A stretch of 64,000 nucleotides of DNA from VRUE01 sp963742535 (GCA_963742535.1 CAVUMC010000002.1:2232001-2296000); one strand, 5' to 3'; shown: positions 34,420 to 43,216, counted from the first letter of the stretch. Notes: a model not told the origin generated them from the sequence alone. Numbers and translations are program-made.

Positions 34420-36555
34420 TTGGGGCAATCCGGTGGAGGTACGCGCGCGGCGCTGCGCGGCCTGCTCGTCGCGGGTGCGATGGCGGTCTCGACGGCGTTT
34501 GCGCCAATCGACGACGCGTCGGCTGAGCCGTGCGCCGGAGGGTCGACCTCGTGGCAAGGGGTGAACGGCGCCAGCTTCAATACGGACTCGAACTGGAGCA
34601 ACGGCGGGCCGAGCGGCTCGTGCGACACGTTCATCACCGCTGCCGGCACCTACGTCGTCTCGATGACGAGCGGCGCGACGATGAAATCGCTGACGCTTGG
34701 CGGCGCAGGCTCGTCGCCAACGCTCGTGATCTCGGCAGTCAGCCCCAACACCAACCTGGGGGCGACAACCACCGGGATCGACATCAAAGCCGGCGCGGCC
34801 GTTGTGCTCACCTGCCCATCGCCGGGGAGCGGTGGCTGTCTCGGCGGCCCAAGCGGCGGTTCCTCGCTCAACTCCGGCGACGCTTCGTTCAAGAACGAAG
34901 GTGCCATCACGGTCGACGCCGGTTCCGGTACCGGCGCCAGCATCACCGGGCCCTTGGTCAACGCCGGCACCGTAAAAATCGAACAGGACTCGCGCCTGAA
35001 CGACGGCGCGGTTGTGAACAAAGGGGCGGTCAGCATCGCCGACGGCAAGACCCTCACCTCAAAAGGCGATAGCTGCGGGGACACGAGCGTCTCGTTCAAG
35101 AACGACGCCGGCGGCTCGATCAGCACGGCGGGGACCGGCACCCTCAACGCCGTCAACTACGAGCAGGGCGACGGCACAACCAGCGGGACTTTGCCGGTCA
35201 ACATGCCGTGCGGCACTCTCGAGTACAGCGGCAGCGGGACCAGCATCGTCCAGGCCAATGCCGGTATTGGCCTGAGCGGAGAGATGAAGGCGAACCAGCA
35301 GTTGACCGTCAGCGCCGCCAGCCCGAACACGATCGCAAGCGTGTTGGGTGGGAGCTTCACCAACAAAGGCTCGATCACGCTCACCTGTCCGGCCTTTGGT
35401 TGTAGCGGGGGACCCAACGGCGGGGCGGAGTTCAACGCCAATGGCAATGCGTTCACCAACGCGGGCACTTTCACCGTCGCGACGAGCTCCGGAACCGGCG
35501 CCTTGATCAGCGGCGGTCTGACCAACACGGGAACGATGCAGTTCAACCAGGGGGCCGGGCTGAAGGGCGTCATCACGAACCGGGGAGCGATCAACATCGC
35601 TGGCGGTAAGACGGTGACCAGCAGCGGGGATTCGTGCGGCGACGGGTCGGCGAGGGTGATCGACGACGCCGGCGGTTCGATCAACTCGACCGGCACCGGC
35701 ACGCTCAACGTCAGGAACTACGAACAGGGTGACGGCACGACCAGCGGTGCCTCACCGGTGACCATGTCATGCGGAAGCCTCATGTACTTGGGCGCAGGCG
35801 TGAGCACCGTGCAGATCGATGGCACCGTGACGATGACCGCCGGCGCACCCGTTGCCGGGCAGACACTGCGGATCATTGGCACGCTCAACGGTCCCTCGAC
35901 TTTCACGAACGCGGGCACGATCGCGCTCGCAGGGGGGACCCTCGGAGTTGGCGGCACGGTGACCAACACCGGCAGGCTCGTTGGTATCGGCACGGTCACC
36001 GGTTCAGTCGACAACTCGACTGGCGCAGTGGCGCCGGGTTTGAGTTCGGGCACCCTCGCGATCAACGGCGCCTATACGCAGGGTTCCGGCGGCAGTCTCG
36101 AGATCGAGGTGGCCGGCACTGGCGTCGGCCAGTTCGACAAGCTCACGATCGGCAGCGGGGCGACGTTGAACGGAACGCTGGCCCTGCAGCCGACAAGCGG
36201 CTACGCGAGCTCGGCGACGCTCGGAAGCGGCATCGACTTCCTCTCCTACGGATCCAGTCGCTCAGGTCAGTTCGCACAGGTCACAGCCAGCCCGTCGCTG
36301 GCCTGTCCCAAGCAATTCGCGCTCGACTACGCAGACGTGGAAAAGCGGGTCGGTGTCGACGTTCTCGATGGCCCGTTCGGTTGTGGCGGTGGTGAGACCG
36401 GCGGTTCTCCGTCAATCACCCCGCCGGCGATTTCCCTGCCTACGCCGACAGCTAAGAAGCCGATCCTGAAGTGCAAGAAGGGCTCCCGCAAGGTGAAAGC
36501 CAAGGGGAAGACCCAGTGCAAGAAGATCAAGAAGAAGAAGCACCGCAAGCGCTGA
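34420..36555 (+). CDS. Large secreted repeat protein, autotransporter/adhesin-like passenger
   Basis: The protein is about 711 residues. TTG 34420, 1 nt after the clpC stop, is the first start outside clpC; ATG 34480 is an alternative. A signal peptide (LRGLLVAGAMAVSTAFA) precedes a Gly/Ser/Thr/Asn-rich beta-helix-like body. Two long internal repeats of about 170 residues are evident: LTCPSPGSGGCLGGPSGG and LTCPAFGCSGGPNGG open them, GDSCGDTSVS and GDSCGDGSAR lie in the middle, and NYEQGDGTTSG occurs in both. The end resembles autotransporter-type repeats (GTLAINGAYTQGSGGSLEIEV). A very basic tail with two cysteines closes it. It is probably wall- or surface-bound, with unknown ligand. It splits clpC from disA. 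Confidence 0.7.
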   Translation: MGQSGGGTRAALRGLLVAGAMAVSTAFAPIDDASAEPCAGGSTSWQGVNGASFNTDSNWSNGGPSGSCDTFITAAGTYVVSMTSGATMKSLTLGGAGSSPTLVISAVSPNTNLGATTTGIDIKAGAAVVLTCPSPGSGGCLGGPSGGSSLNSGDASFKNEGAITVDAGSGTGASITGPLVNAGTVKIEQDSRLNDGAVVNKGAVSIADGKTLTSKGDSCGDTSVSFKNDAGGSISTAGTGTLNAVNYEQGDGTTSGTLPVNMPCGTLEYSGSGTSIVQANAGIGLSGEMKANQQLTVSAASPNTIASVLGGSFTNKGSITLTCPAFGCSGGPNGGAEFNANGNAFTNAGTFTVATSSGTGALISGGLTNTGTMQFNQGAGLKGVITNRGAINIAGGKTVTSSGDSCGDGSARVIDDAGGSINSTGTGTLNVRNYEQGDGTTSGASPVTMSCGSLMYLGAGVSTVQIDGTVTMTAGAPVAGQTLRIIGTLNGPSTFTNAGTIALAGGTLGVGGTVTNTGRLVGIGTVTGSVDNSTGAVAPGLSSGTLAINGAYTQGSGGSLEIEVAGTGVGQFDKLTIGSGATLNGTLALQPTSGYASSATLGSGIDFLSYGSSRSGQFAQVTASPSLACPKQFALDYADVEKRVGVDVLDGPFGCGGGETGGSPSITPPAISLPTPTAKKPILKCKKGSRKVKAKGKTQCKKIKKKKHRKR

Positions 36556-36588
36556 GCGCGCTCGGGTAGGGCGCCGGGCCCCAGGCGT

Positions 36589-36594
36589 TACGGT
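36589..36594 (+). promoter_or_regulatory. TACGGT -10 box, leaderless aldo/keto reductase
   Basis: TACGGT is followed by 6 nt and GTG 36601, with no Shine-Dalgarno sequence. Confidence 0.4.
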
Positions 36595-36600
36595 TCAGCC

Positions 36601-37734
36601 GTGCGCGAACCTGGCCGTACGGCAATCGGGACCTGGAGCGGCGGGCGCTTTCTGCGCTACGGCGAGACGATCGAGGCGGAGCGGCTGGAAGCGCTGCTGA
36701 GGCCGGGTGAGGGCATCGACACGGTGCTCACGGCTGACACCTACGGCCAGGGCGAGGCCGACGCGCTGCTTGGACGGTCGCTCTCCGTTGTGCCGCGCGA
36801 GGACTATTGCCTGATTGGCGCGGTCGGACATGATTTCTACGCGGGTGAGCGCGATGGCCCGCGCGGCTTTCCTCGCTTCACCAGCCCGGCGCTGCGTGGC
36901 GAGGGCGAGTATGCGGATTACCTGCGGATGGCGGCCGAGAAGAGCCTCGAGCGCCTCGGCGCGAGCTCTTTCGACCTGTTGCTGCTGCACAACCCCGACC
37001 GCATCGGATACTCGAGCGAGGCGGTCTGGGACGGGATGGCGGCACTGCGTGAGACGGGCCTGGCGGGTCAGATCGGCGTCGCGCCCGGTCCCGCCAACGG
37101 CTTCACCCTCGACCTCATCAATTGCCTGGAGCGCTTCGGCGACCGCATCGACTGGGCGATGATCATCCTCAACCCGTTTGAGCCCTGGCCCGGCGAGCTC
37201 TGCCTCGAGGCGGCCGAGCGCCACGACGTCAAGGTGATCACCCGCGTCGTCGACTACGGCGGCCTCTTCTGGGGCGACCTGCGTCCCGGCATGGAGCTGG
37301 CCAAGGGCGACCACCGCGCCTTCCGTCCCGAGGGTTGGATCGAGGCCGGCCTGGAGAAGCTGGGCCAGGTCCTGCCCATCGGCGAACGCGCCGGCCTGCC
37401 CCCGATCCACCTTGCCTGCCATTGGAACCTCGCCCACCCCGCAGTCGAGTGCGTCGTCCCGACCCTGCTCCAGGAGGCCTACCCCAACGCCCGCCCGATC
37501 GAGGAGCAAAGGGCTGAGCTGGCCGCCCTTCCTGCCGAGCAAAGGCTGAGCGCCGACGACGTCAGGGCGATACGAGCTATCGGCGACAACACCGGCTGCA
37601 TGGCTCTCAAGGGAGCCAATCCCCAGCACGAAGGCGAAGAGCGCCCTGACCGCTGGGAGCTTTCAAGTGAGCTCGCCGACGTGGGCACCCGCTGGGGCAT
37701 CGACCCCGCCCGCGACCTCGTCGCGACGCACTAG
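36601..37734 (+). CDS. Aldo/keto reductase family protein
   Basis: The 377-residue protein is probably an NADPH-dependent TIM-barrel oxidoreductase. Recognisable elements are IDTVLTADTYGQGEADALLG (aspartate and tyrosine of the AKR active site), SLERLGASSFDLLLLHNPD, GLAGQIGVAPGPANGF and WAMIILNPFEP. The usual lysine/histidine pair is less clear than in well-studied AKRs. The last 60 residues extend beyond the barrel (MALKGANPQHEGEERPDRWE). The substrate is unknown. It is followed by the paired family-2 elements A and B. Confidence 0.8.
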   Translation: MREPGRTAIGTWSGGRFLRYGETIEAERLEALLRPGEGIDTVLTADTYGQGEADALLGRSLSVVPREDYCLIGAVGHDFYAGERDGPRGFPRFTSPALRGEGEYADYLRMAAEKSLERLGASSFDLLLLHNPDRIGYSSEAVWDGMAALRETGLAGQIGVAPGPANGFTLDLINCLERFGDRIDWAMIILNPFEPWPGELCLEAAERHDVKVITRVVDYGGLFWGDLRPGMELAKGDHRAFRPEGWIEAGLEKLGQVLPIGERAGLPPIHLACHWNLAHPAVECVVPTLLQEAYPNARPIEEQRAELAALPAEQRLSADDVRAIRAIGDNTGCMALKGANPQHEGEERPDRWELSSELADVGTRWGIDPARDLVATH

Positions 37735-37750
37735 GACCACCCCCGGCCGC

Positions 37751-37853
37751 AAGGGATCAGGAGCCCCTCTCCTGAAGGCCGTTGCGCAGCAGATCGTTAC
37801 CGAGCTTCGGGGCGTGGTCCCTGAGCCTTCCGGAGAGGGGCTCCTGATCCCTT
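37751..37853 (-). repeat. Family-2 conserved-core element, copy A (22-bp variable stem)
   Basis: Perfect 22-bp arms lie at 37751-37772 and 37832-37853. Read on the minus strand, the 59-nt core contains CTCAGGGACCACGCC and CTGCTGCGCAACGG, shared with copies B and C. An inner helix GAAGGC/GCCTTC closes the core. The arms share no sequence with the other copies. It is inverted relative to copy B, 68 bp away. It begins 16 nt after the aldo/keto reductase stop. Confidence 0.85.
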
Positions 37854-37921
37854 TCCGTCACCGATGGGCTTCGGCGTCGAGCTACCGCCAAGTTCTGCGT
37901 CGAGGAGATCGGCGTCGGCAG

Positions 37922-38022
37922 GGAGCCAACGGATCCCTCCACCAGAGGCTCAGGGACCACGCCTCGAAGCGTCGATTCGATCTGCTGCGCAACGGTCTCT
38001 GGGGGAGGGGTCCGTTGGCTCC
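37922..38022 (+). repeat. Family-2 conserved-core element, copy B (19-bp variable stem)
   Basis: Arms 37922-37940 and 38004-38022 pair over 19 bp with one G-T. The inner helix is CCAGAGGC/GTCTCTGG (7 Watson-Crick pairs and one G-T). The core carries CTCAGGGACCACGCC and GATCTGCTGCGCAACGG. With copy A this fills most of the 345-bp gap between the aldo/keto reductase and the MFS gene. The rest of the gap (37854-37921) holds nothing recognisable. Confidence 0.85.
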
Positions 38023-38065
38023 TAGCGGTTCGGACCTCATCGAGACTTCAATCCGCGACTACGGA

Positions 38066-38071
38066 TAGCGT
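38066..38071 (+). promoter_or_regulatory. TAGCGT -10 box, leaderless MFS gene
   Basis: TAGCGT is followed by 8 nt and ATG 38080, with no Shine-Dalgarno sequence. Confidence 0.35.
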
Positions 38072-38079
38072 CGCGGCCG

Positions 38080-39549
38080 ATGTTGGGGATCGACAAGAAC
38101 AATCGCCCGTGGTGGACGCTGGCGGGGACCTGCGCAGGGCTCTTCCTGCTGATGCTCGATTCCACTGTGGTGGCGCTGGCGCTGCCGAGCATCCGGCACG
38201 ACGTGGGAGCGACGGCGGAGGGGTTGCAGTGGGTGATGAACGGCTACCTGCTGGCGATCACGATCTTCGTCGTCACCGCGGGGCGACTGGGGGACATGTT
38301 CGGCCGCAAGCGACTCTTTCTTGCCGGCATGGTCGTTTTCGCGCTTGGGTCAGTGGTCTCCGGGGCGGCGGGGAGCCAGGAGATGCTGATCGGCGGCAGG
38401 ATTCTGCAGGGGATCGGCGCGGCGCCGATGTTGCCGCTCTCGCTGGCGATCGTCTGCAACGCCTTCCCGGCCTCCGAACAGGCGCGTGCCCTGGGAGTCT
38501 GGGCGGGTGTCTCGGCCCTCGCGCTGGCGATCGGCCCGCTGGCCGGTGGCCTCCTGGTCGAAATCGATTGGCGGGTGATCTTCTGGATCAACCTGCCCGT
38601 CGCCCTGGTCGGGATCGCGATTACGAGTATTGCCGCGCCTGAGTCGACCGATCCGGGCGCCGGGCGGCGGATTGACTTTGCCGGTCTGATTGCGCTTGGC
38701 GTGGGACTGGCAGCGGTTGTCCTGGCTCTCGTGCAGAGCCGCGCCTGGAGCGGCGCGACGACCGCCTTGGTCGCGGTGGTGGGCCTGGTGGCGCTGTTCG
38801 CTTTCTGGAAGCTGGAGCATCGGGTGCGCGAGCCAATCGTCGACTTCGCTCTTTTCCGCAACGGGCCCTATTTCGGCGCCAGCGCCGCAGCCTTCGCCCT
38901 GGTTGGCGCCTACTGGGCGGTGATGTTTTTCCAACCCCAGTATCTGCAGGATGTGCTCGGTCACTCCGCCGTGCTCAGCGGTGCGATGATCTTGCCCGTC
39001 ACGGCGCCGATGGTCGTGATCTCACCCCAGTCGGGTCGCCTGATCGCCCGCTTTGGAGCGCGACGACTGATGACCGCGGGCATGGCAATCGGCACCGTTG
39101 GACTGCTCGTGCTGACCCAATTGGATGCGGGCAGTGGCTACGGCCTGCTGCTCGTTGGCTATCTCTGCTTCGGCGTCGCGCTCGGCCTCGTCTACGCGCC
39201 GATGTCGACCGCGGCGATGGCGGCGATGCCGGCGGAGAAGGTGGGTATCGCCTCCGGAGTGCTGGCGATGGACCGCGTGATGGCCGGGGCGATAGCGCTG
39301 GCCGCCGTCGGCGCGGTCTTCCACGCCCTAGTGGATGGCGGCAGTTCCTTTGCGGCGGGCGTCGCCGGCTCGACCTGGGTTTTGGTCGCCCTCTGCACCA
39401 TCGGTACCGCGCTCACCTGGGCCTTCGTCCGCGATCCCGAGCGCCCCGGGCCGACCCCAGCGTGGCCGGCAAGCCCCACCCAAATGCCCTCAGGCACCAT
39501 TTTCACCATCGCCGCTTTCATCTCTAAGCGCACCAAATCGCCGATCTAG
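38080..39549 (+). CDS. MFS drug:H+ antiporter, DHA2 (EmrB/QacA) family
   Basis: The 489-residue membrane protein has 14 predicted helices, the DHA2 count. Motifs are LLMLDSTVVALALPSIRHDV in helix 1, loop 2-3 motif GRLGDMFGRKRLFLAGMVVF, RILQGIGAAPMLPLSLAIV, and the antiporter motif C region GPLAGGLLVEIDWRVIFWIN. It probably exports hydrophobic toxic compounds using the proton gradient; the substrate is unknown. No regulator is adjacent. It belongs to the cassette inserted between clpC and disA. Confidence 0.9.
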   Translation: MLGIDKNNRPWWTLAGTCAGLFLLMLDSTVVALALPSIRHDVGATAEGLQWVMNGYLLAITIFVVTAGRLGDMFGRKRLFLAGMVVFALGSVVSGAAGSQEMLIGGRILQGIGAAPMLPLSLAIVCNAFPASEQARALGVWAGVSALALAIGPLAGGLLVEIDWRVIFWINLPVALVGIAITSIAAPESTDPGAGRRIDFAGLIALGVGLAAVVLALVQSRAWSGATTALVAVVGLVALFAFWKLEHRVREPIVDFALFRNGPYFGASAAAFALVGAYWAVMFFQPQYLQDVLGHSAVLSGAMILPVTAPMVVISPQSGRLIARFGARRLMTAGMAIGTVGLLVLTQLDAGSGYGLLLVGYLCFGVALGLVYAPMSTAAMAAMPAEKVGIASGVLAMDRVMAGAIALAAVGAVFHALVDGGSSFAAGVAGSTWVLVALCTIGTALTWAFVRDPERPGPTPAWPASPTQMPSGTIFTIAAFISKRTKSPI

Positions 39550-39665
39550 GCGCGATTTGGGCGGTTAAGATTTCTTAGGTGATCGCTTTCCTTGACAATG
39601 GCTATCCTGACCTGTCCACTGGGGATTAGCCACACCGCATTCCAAAGCGGTTTTTGGCATCCTCA

Positions 39666-40784
39666 ATGGTGATGTCAGCGCTTCCAGGGGATGAGCTTCA
39701 TGAGCTCTCTGAACGCCAAGATCCCCGACTTCTAAGAGCCCTCGATGTCGTTGCGCCCGGCACGGCGCTGCGAGAGGGGCTCGACAACATCGTCCACTCC
39801 CGCACCGGCGGTTTGATTGTCGTCGGTGACCCTGGAGACATTTCCCATCTGCTCTCGGGCGGGATCAAGCTCGACATCGATTACACGCCGGCGATGCTCT
39901 ACCAAGTGGCAAAGATGGACGGGGCGATCGTGCTCAACCCCGAGGCGACCAAAATCGCTTGGGCCAACGTCCAGCTGATGCCCGACCCGACGATCCTCTC
40001 TTCGGAGACGGGGACCCGCCACCGCACCGCCGAGCGCGTCTCCAAACAGACCGAGGCGCTGGTGATCGCGATCTCACAGCGTCGCGACGTCGTCTCGCTC
40101 TACGTCGAGGGGACCAAGTACATCCTGCAGGACATCCCAGCCGTGCTGGCCAAGGCCAACCAGGGCCTGGCGACGCTCGACAAGTACCGGGCCCGCCTCG
40201 ACCAGGTCTCCACCCGCCTCACCGTGCTCGAGTTTGAGGGCGGCGGCGTCCTCTACGACGCGCTCGCCGTGCTGCAACGGGCCGAGCTGGTGACCCGGAT
40301 GGCGGTCGAGGTCGAGCGCTACATCGTCGAGCTCGGCACCGAGGGCCGCTTGATTGAGATGCAGCTGGAGGAGACCATGGTCGGCGTCGCCGTCGACAAG
40401 ACCGCACTGGTGCGCGACTACTCGGTAGAGGACTCCGAGCAGAACCTGGCCACTGTGCTGCAGTCGTTGGCCCGCCTCCCGCACGAGGACGTGCTCGATT
40501 TCGGTCGTCTCGCCGAGCTGCTCGGCTATGACCGCAAGCTCAACACCCTTGATTTCCCGGTGGCCCCGCGTGGCTACCGCGTGCTCGGCCGCGTGCCGCG
40601 CATCCCCAAGCTTGTCGTCCAGAAGATCATCCAGGAGCTGGGTGGGCTGGAGGAGGTATTCGCTGCCTCTGACGCCGACCTGGAGGCCGTCGATGGTGTC
40701 GGCTCAACACGAGCCAAGGACATCCGCGAGGGCCTGCGCAGGCTTCAGGAGGTCGACATGGTCGATCGGTACCTACAGAGCTAG
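39666..40784 (+). CDS. disA: Diadenylate cyclase DisA (DNA integrity scanning)
   Basis: The protein is about 372 residues and makes c-di-AMP from two ATP. The N-terminal DAC domain has VAKMDGAIVLNPEATKIAWA (DGA motif) and SSETGTRHRTAERVSKQT (RHR motif). A helical linker (about 150-280) and C-terminal helix-hairpin-helix DNA-binding repeats (VDGVGSTRAKDIREGL) follow, so the octameric DNA scanner is complete. The exact start is unclear: TTG 39654, ATG 39666 and ATG 39672 are in frame without a Shine-Dalgarno sequence. carD begins right after the stop. In Bacillus radA precedes disA; here an MFS gene does. Confidence 0.96.
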   Translation: MVMSALPGDELHELSERQDPRLLRALDVVAPGTALREGLDNIVHSRTGGLIVVGDPGDISHLLSGGIKLDIDYTPAMLYQVAKMDGAIVLNPEATKIAWANVQLMPDPTILSSETGTRHRTAERVSKQTEALVIAISQRRDVVSLYVEGTKYILQDIPAVLAKANQGLATLDKYRARLDQVSTRLTVLEFEGGGVLYDALAVLQRAELVTRMAVEVERYIVELGTEGRLIEMQLEETMVGVAVDKTALVRDYSVEDSEQNLATVLQSLARLPHEDVLDFGRLAELLGYDRKLNTLDFPVAPRGYRVLGRVPRIPKLVVQKIIQELGGLEEVFAASDADLEAVDGVGSTRAKDIREGLRRLQEVDMVDRYLQS

Positions 40785-41390
40785 ATGGCGACAGTCGCCG
40801 TCGACAAACGAAAGGAGCACCCGATTTCTGAGCTAGCAGAGGAGGCCATGGAGGCGGGCTTCGAAGCGGACGTTGAGATCCCTTACGTCTGTGACTTCGA
40901 AGAGGGTGACAAGGTCGTCTACCCCCACCATGGTGCTGGGCTCGTGCTGAAGAAGGAGTCCCGGGAGCTGATGGGGGAGGAGCGTGACTACCTCACGATC
41001 AAGATCCTCCACAACGAACTCACGGTGATGGTCCCCTGCGAGAACGCGGGCGTCGCTGGGCTGCGCCGCGTTATCGACGAGGAAGAAATCAAGAAGGTCA
41101 CCGACGTGCTCACCGACGACGTCTCGGACATGCCGAAAAACTGGAACCGGCGCTTCAAGTACAACCGCGAGAAGATCAAGACCGGCGACGTCTTCGAGCT
41201 GGCCGAGGTCGTTCGCAACCTTGCCATTCGCGAGATGGAAAAGGGCCTCTCAACCGGTGAGAAGCAGATGTACACGCGGGCGAAGAAGATCCTCGCCTCG
41301 GAGTTCATGTACGCGCTCGACAAGGACGAGGAAGGCGCGGAGGAGTACCTCGATGGGCTGCTGGAGGAGCGCTTCGCCGCCACGGCGTAG
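40785..41390 (+). CDS. carD: CarD-family transcriptional regulator
   Basis: The 201-residue protein binds the RNA polymerase beta subunit and stabilises open promoter complexes at many promoters. The Tudor-like RID is FEEGDKVVYPHHGAGLVL, with YLTIKILHNELTVMVPCENA. The C-terminal helical DNA-binding domain has WNRRFKYNREKIKTGD and FELAEVVRNLAIREMEKGLS. An N-terminal extension of about 35 residues precedes the RID, so a later start is possible. ATG 40785 abuts the disA stop, so disA and carD are co-transcribed. carD-ispD is the standard actinobacterial order. Confidence 0.96.
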   Translation: MATVAVDKRKEHPISELAEEAMEAGFEADVEIPYVCDFEEGDKVVYPHHGAGLVLKKESRELMGEERDYLTIKILHNELTVMVPCENAGVAGLRRVIDEEEIKKVTDVLTDDVSDMPKNWNRRFKYNREKIKTGDVFELAEVVRNLAIREMEKGLSTGEKQMYTRAKKILASEFMYALDKDEEGAEEYLDGLLEERFAATA

Positions 41391-42096
41391 CTCCGCAGCA
41401 CCCGTTACGGCCGTGATCGCGGCCGCCGGCTCCGGGCAGAGACTCGGAGCCGGCGGCCCGAAGGCCTTCGTGCCGGTCGCCGGGAGGCCGCTGGTCGAGT
41501 GGTCGATCGCGGCGTTTCGCTCCGCTCCATCGGTGGGCACGATCGTCATCGCCTGCCCACCGGGGCACGCTCACGATCTCGACGATGGGGAAGTGGTCGT
41601 TCTAGACGGTGGCGCCACAAGGGCCGAATCGGTCCGCAACGCGCTCGAGGCGGTCGACACCGACTTGGTCGCGATCCACGACGCAGCGCGGCCGTTGCTG
41701 ACGCCCGAGCTGATCGAGGGAATCGTCGCCACTCTCGAGGCCGATCCCGAAGCCGCTGGCGCAATCGCCGCCACGCCGGTCACCGACACGATCAAGCAGG
41801 TCGCCGAGGACACGGCCCGCACCTTTTCCATGCCTGGCATGGGAAATGTTCGTCAGGTTGAGTCGACCATTGATCGCGAACTGCTCTGGGCCGCGCAGAC
41901 GCCGCAGGTCTTCCGCGTCGCGGCGTTGCGCGATGCGCTTGCGGCCAGCCCCGAGCGCGTCGCAGCTGCCACCGACGAGGCGATGATCATCGAGGCGACG
42001 GGAGGGAGGGTCCTGATTCACCCTGCGCCGCCAGAGAACCTCAAGGTGACGACGCCGCTCGACTTGCGCGTCGCTGAGCTTCTACTGGGTCAGTAG
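41353..42096 (+). CDS. ispD: 2-C-methyl-D-erythritol 4-phosphate cytidylyltransferase
   Basis: The protein has about 247 residues if started at ATG 41353 (GAGGAG 8 nt upstream). GTG 41413 would cut into the first strand of the fold (VTAVIAAAGSGQRLG), so 41353, inside carD, is preferred. It is the third MEP-pathway enzyme. CTP-site motifs are AAAGSGQRLGAGGPKAF, VAIHDAARPLLTPELI, ATPVTDTIKQV and LWAAQTPQVFRV, with ATDEAMIIEATGGRVLI later. It overlaps carD by 38 nt. ispF, usually adjacent, lies 2 kb downstream after an inserted block. Confidence 0.93.
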   Translation: MGCWRSASPPRRSSAAPVTAVIAAAGSGQRLGAGGPKAFVPVAGRPLVEWSIAAFRSAPSVGTIVIACPPGHAHDLDDGEVVVLDGGATRAESVRNALEAVDTDLVAIHDAARPLLTPELIEGIVATLEADPEAAGAIAATPVTDTIKQVAEDTARTFSMPGMGNVRQVESTIDRELLWAAQTPQVFRVAALRDALAASPERVAAATDEAMIIEATGGRVLIHPAPPENLKVTTPLDLRVAELLLGQ

Positions 42097-42246
42097 GACC
42101 CAGACCAGGGTCGCGGCAAAGCAGACCTGACCAACTCCGAGGGCGACGCCGAAGCTGACCGCGCCGAGTGCCGCTGCGATCGCGGTGCCGAGCAGGAAAG
42201 CACCGAGCATCAGGGCTAGCTGAGCCGCTCGAGACTCCCTAGGCAT
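42082..42246 (-). CDS. Small two-helix membrane protein (54 aa)
   Basis: This small minus-strand gene starts at ATG 42246-42244 and ends at TAG 42084-42082. The product starts MPRESRAAQLALMLGAFLLG and has two hydrophobic helices (about 9-31 and 32-52) with a short turn. The start codon overlaps the stop of the DUF389 gene upstream on the same strand (ATGCCTAG), which indicates translational coupling. Function is unknown; a partner of the DUF389 membrane protein is plausible. Its 3' end overlaps ispD by 15 nt. Confidence 0.6.
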   Translation of the reverse strand: MPRESRAAQLALMLGAFLLGTAIAAALGAVSFGVALGVGQVCFAATLVWVLLTQ

Positions 42247-43185
42247 GGCGTTCTTCCAGATGTCGCCGCCGCCGGCGCTCGAAGATCCGTCGCTGGACGA
42301 AGAGGGTGGTGACGCCGGCGAGCACGATCGCGACGAGGTTGATGCTGAGCTGGAGCATCGCGCCGCGCCAGTCGTCCCAGTTGCCCAGCGCCGCGGCGAC
42401 GCCGATGTTGGCCGCCGCCGGGATCGTCGTCACCGAGATCAGCACTCCGATCAGGGCTCCCGACTTGGCCGAGGTGAGCGAGAGCATCCCGGCCGCGCCG
42501 GCGAAGACGGCGACGATGAAGGAGAAGTCATCGGGCTTGGTGATGAACTGGGTGAGCAGGTTGTCGGTGCTGTGGAAGCTCGAGTCGACGAGGCCGACGG
42601 CGACAGAGAAGAAGGTGAAGAGGAAGGCGGCGGTGATGCCGATCGGGAAGCCGACCGCGAGCGCCGTCAGCGAGCGCACGGCGACCTCGGGGCGCCGCTC
42701 GACTGCCGCTACGCAGAGGCCCGCCAACGGTCCGAACTCGGCCCGACCACCATCGCGCCGATGATCAGGATCGGCGAGCCGGTGAAGATCCCGACCGAGG
42801 CGATCAAGCAGGCGAGGATCATGAAGATGAGGAAGTTGCCGCCCAGCTCGGTGGTCTCTGAGGTTCGCGCCTCGACTTCCTCCCAGACGACCGCGTCGGA
42901 GGGCATGCCGCGGGTGGCCCGCTCGGCCCGGTCCGCCGCGGCGGATATCTGCGAGTCGATCTGCTCCAGGGCGATCGAGCCGTCGCGGCCAACGCCGAGC
43001 TCCTTCAGGTCCTCGATCAGCACGCTGGCGTCCTCGCGGGCGATGTCACAGAGGACGACGTCGCCCTTGGGCTGGCGGGCTGCGCCGGCGAGAAAGACCA
43101 GGTTGGTGGTCGAGGGCGCCGCTTCGAACAGGTCGAGGACCTCGCGACAGCGGTCTTCAGGCACGACGATCCGCAGGTGGACCAT
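42239..43185 (-). pseudogene. DUF389 membrane protein, frameshifted
   Basis: Two minus-strand frames together make one DUF389 (TIGR00341-like) protein. The upstream frame (43185-42709) holds the N-terminal cytoplasmic domain and first helices up to ILIIGAMVVGP. The downstream frame (from about 42740) continues LAGLCVAAVERRPEVAVRSL and four more helices to the end. Restoring one G in the run at about 42738-42743 rejoins them as VVGP-EFGPLAGLCV. No start signal fits the second frame alone. It is either a recent pseudogene or an assembly error. It forms a unit with the 54-residue membrane protein downstream. Confidence 0.8.
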
Positions 43186-43216
43186 GGGCTTCAGCGTATC
43201 CGCGGCCCGGGTCGCC

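Noticed and set aside
37751..38022. Repeats A and B as a CRISPR array
   Set aside because: They are two inverted hairpins with variable arms, not regularly spaced direct repeats with spacers, and no cas genes are present.
39592..39620. TTGACA upstream of disA as a promoter
   Set aside because: No acceptable -10 hexamer lies 16-18 nt downstream; TATCCT is only 6 nt away.
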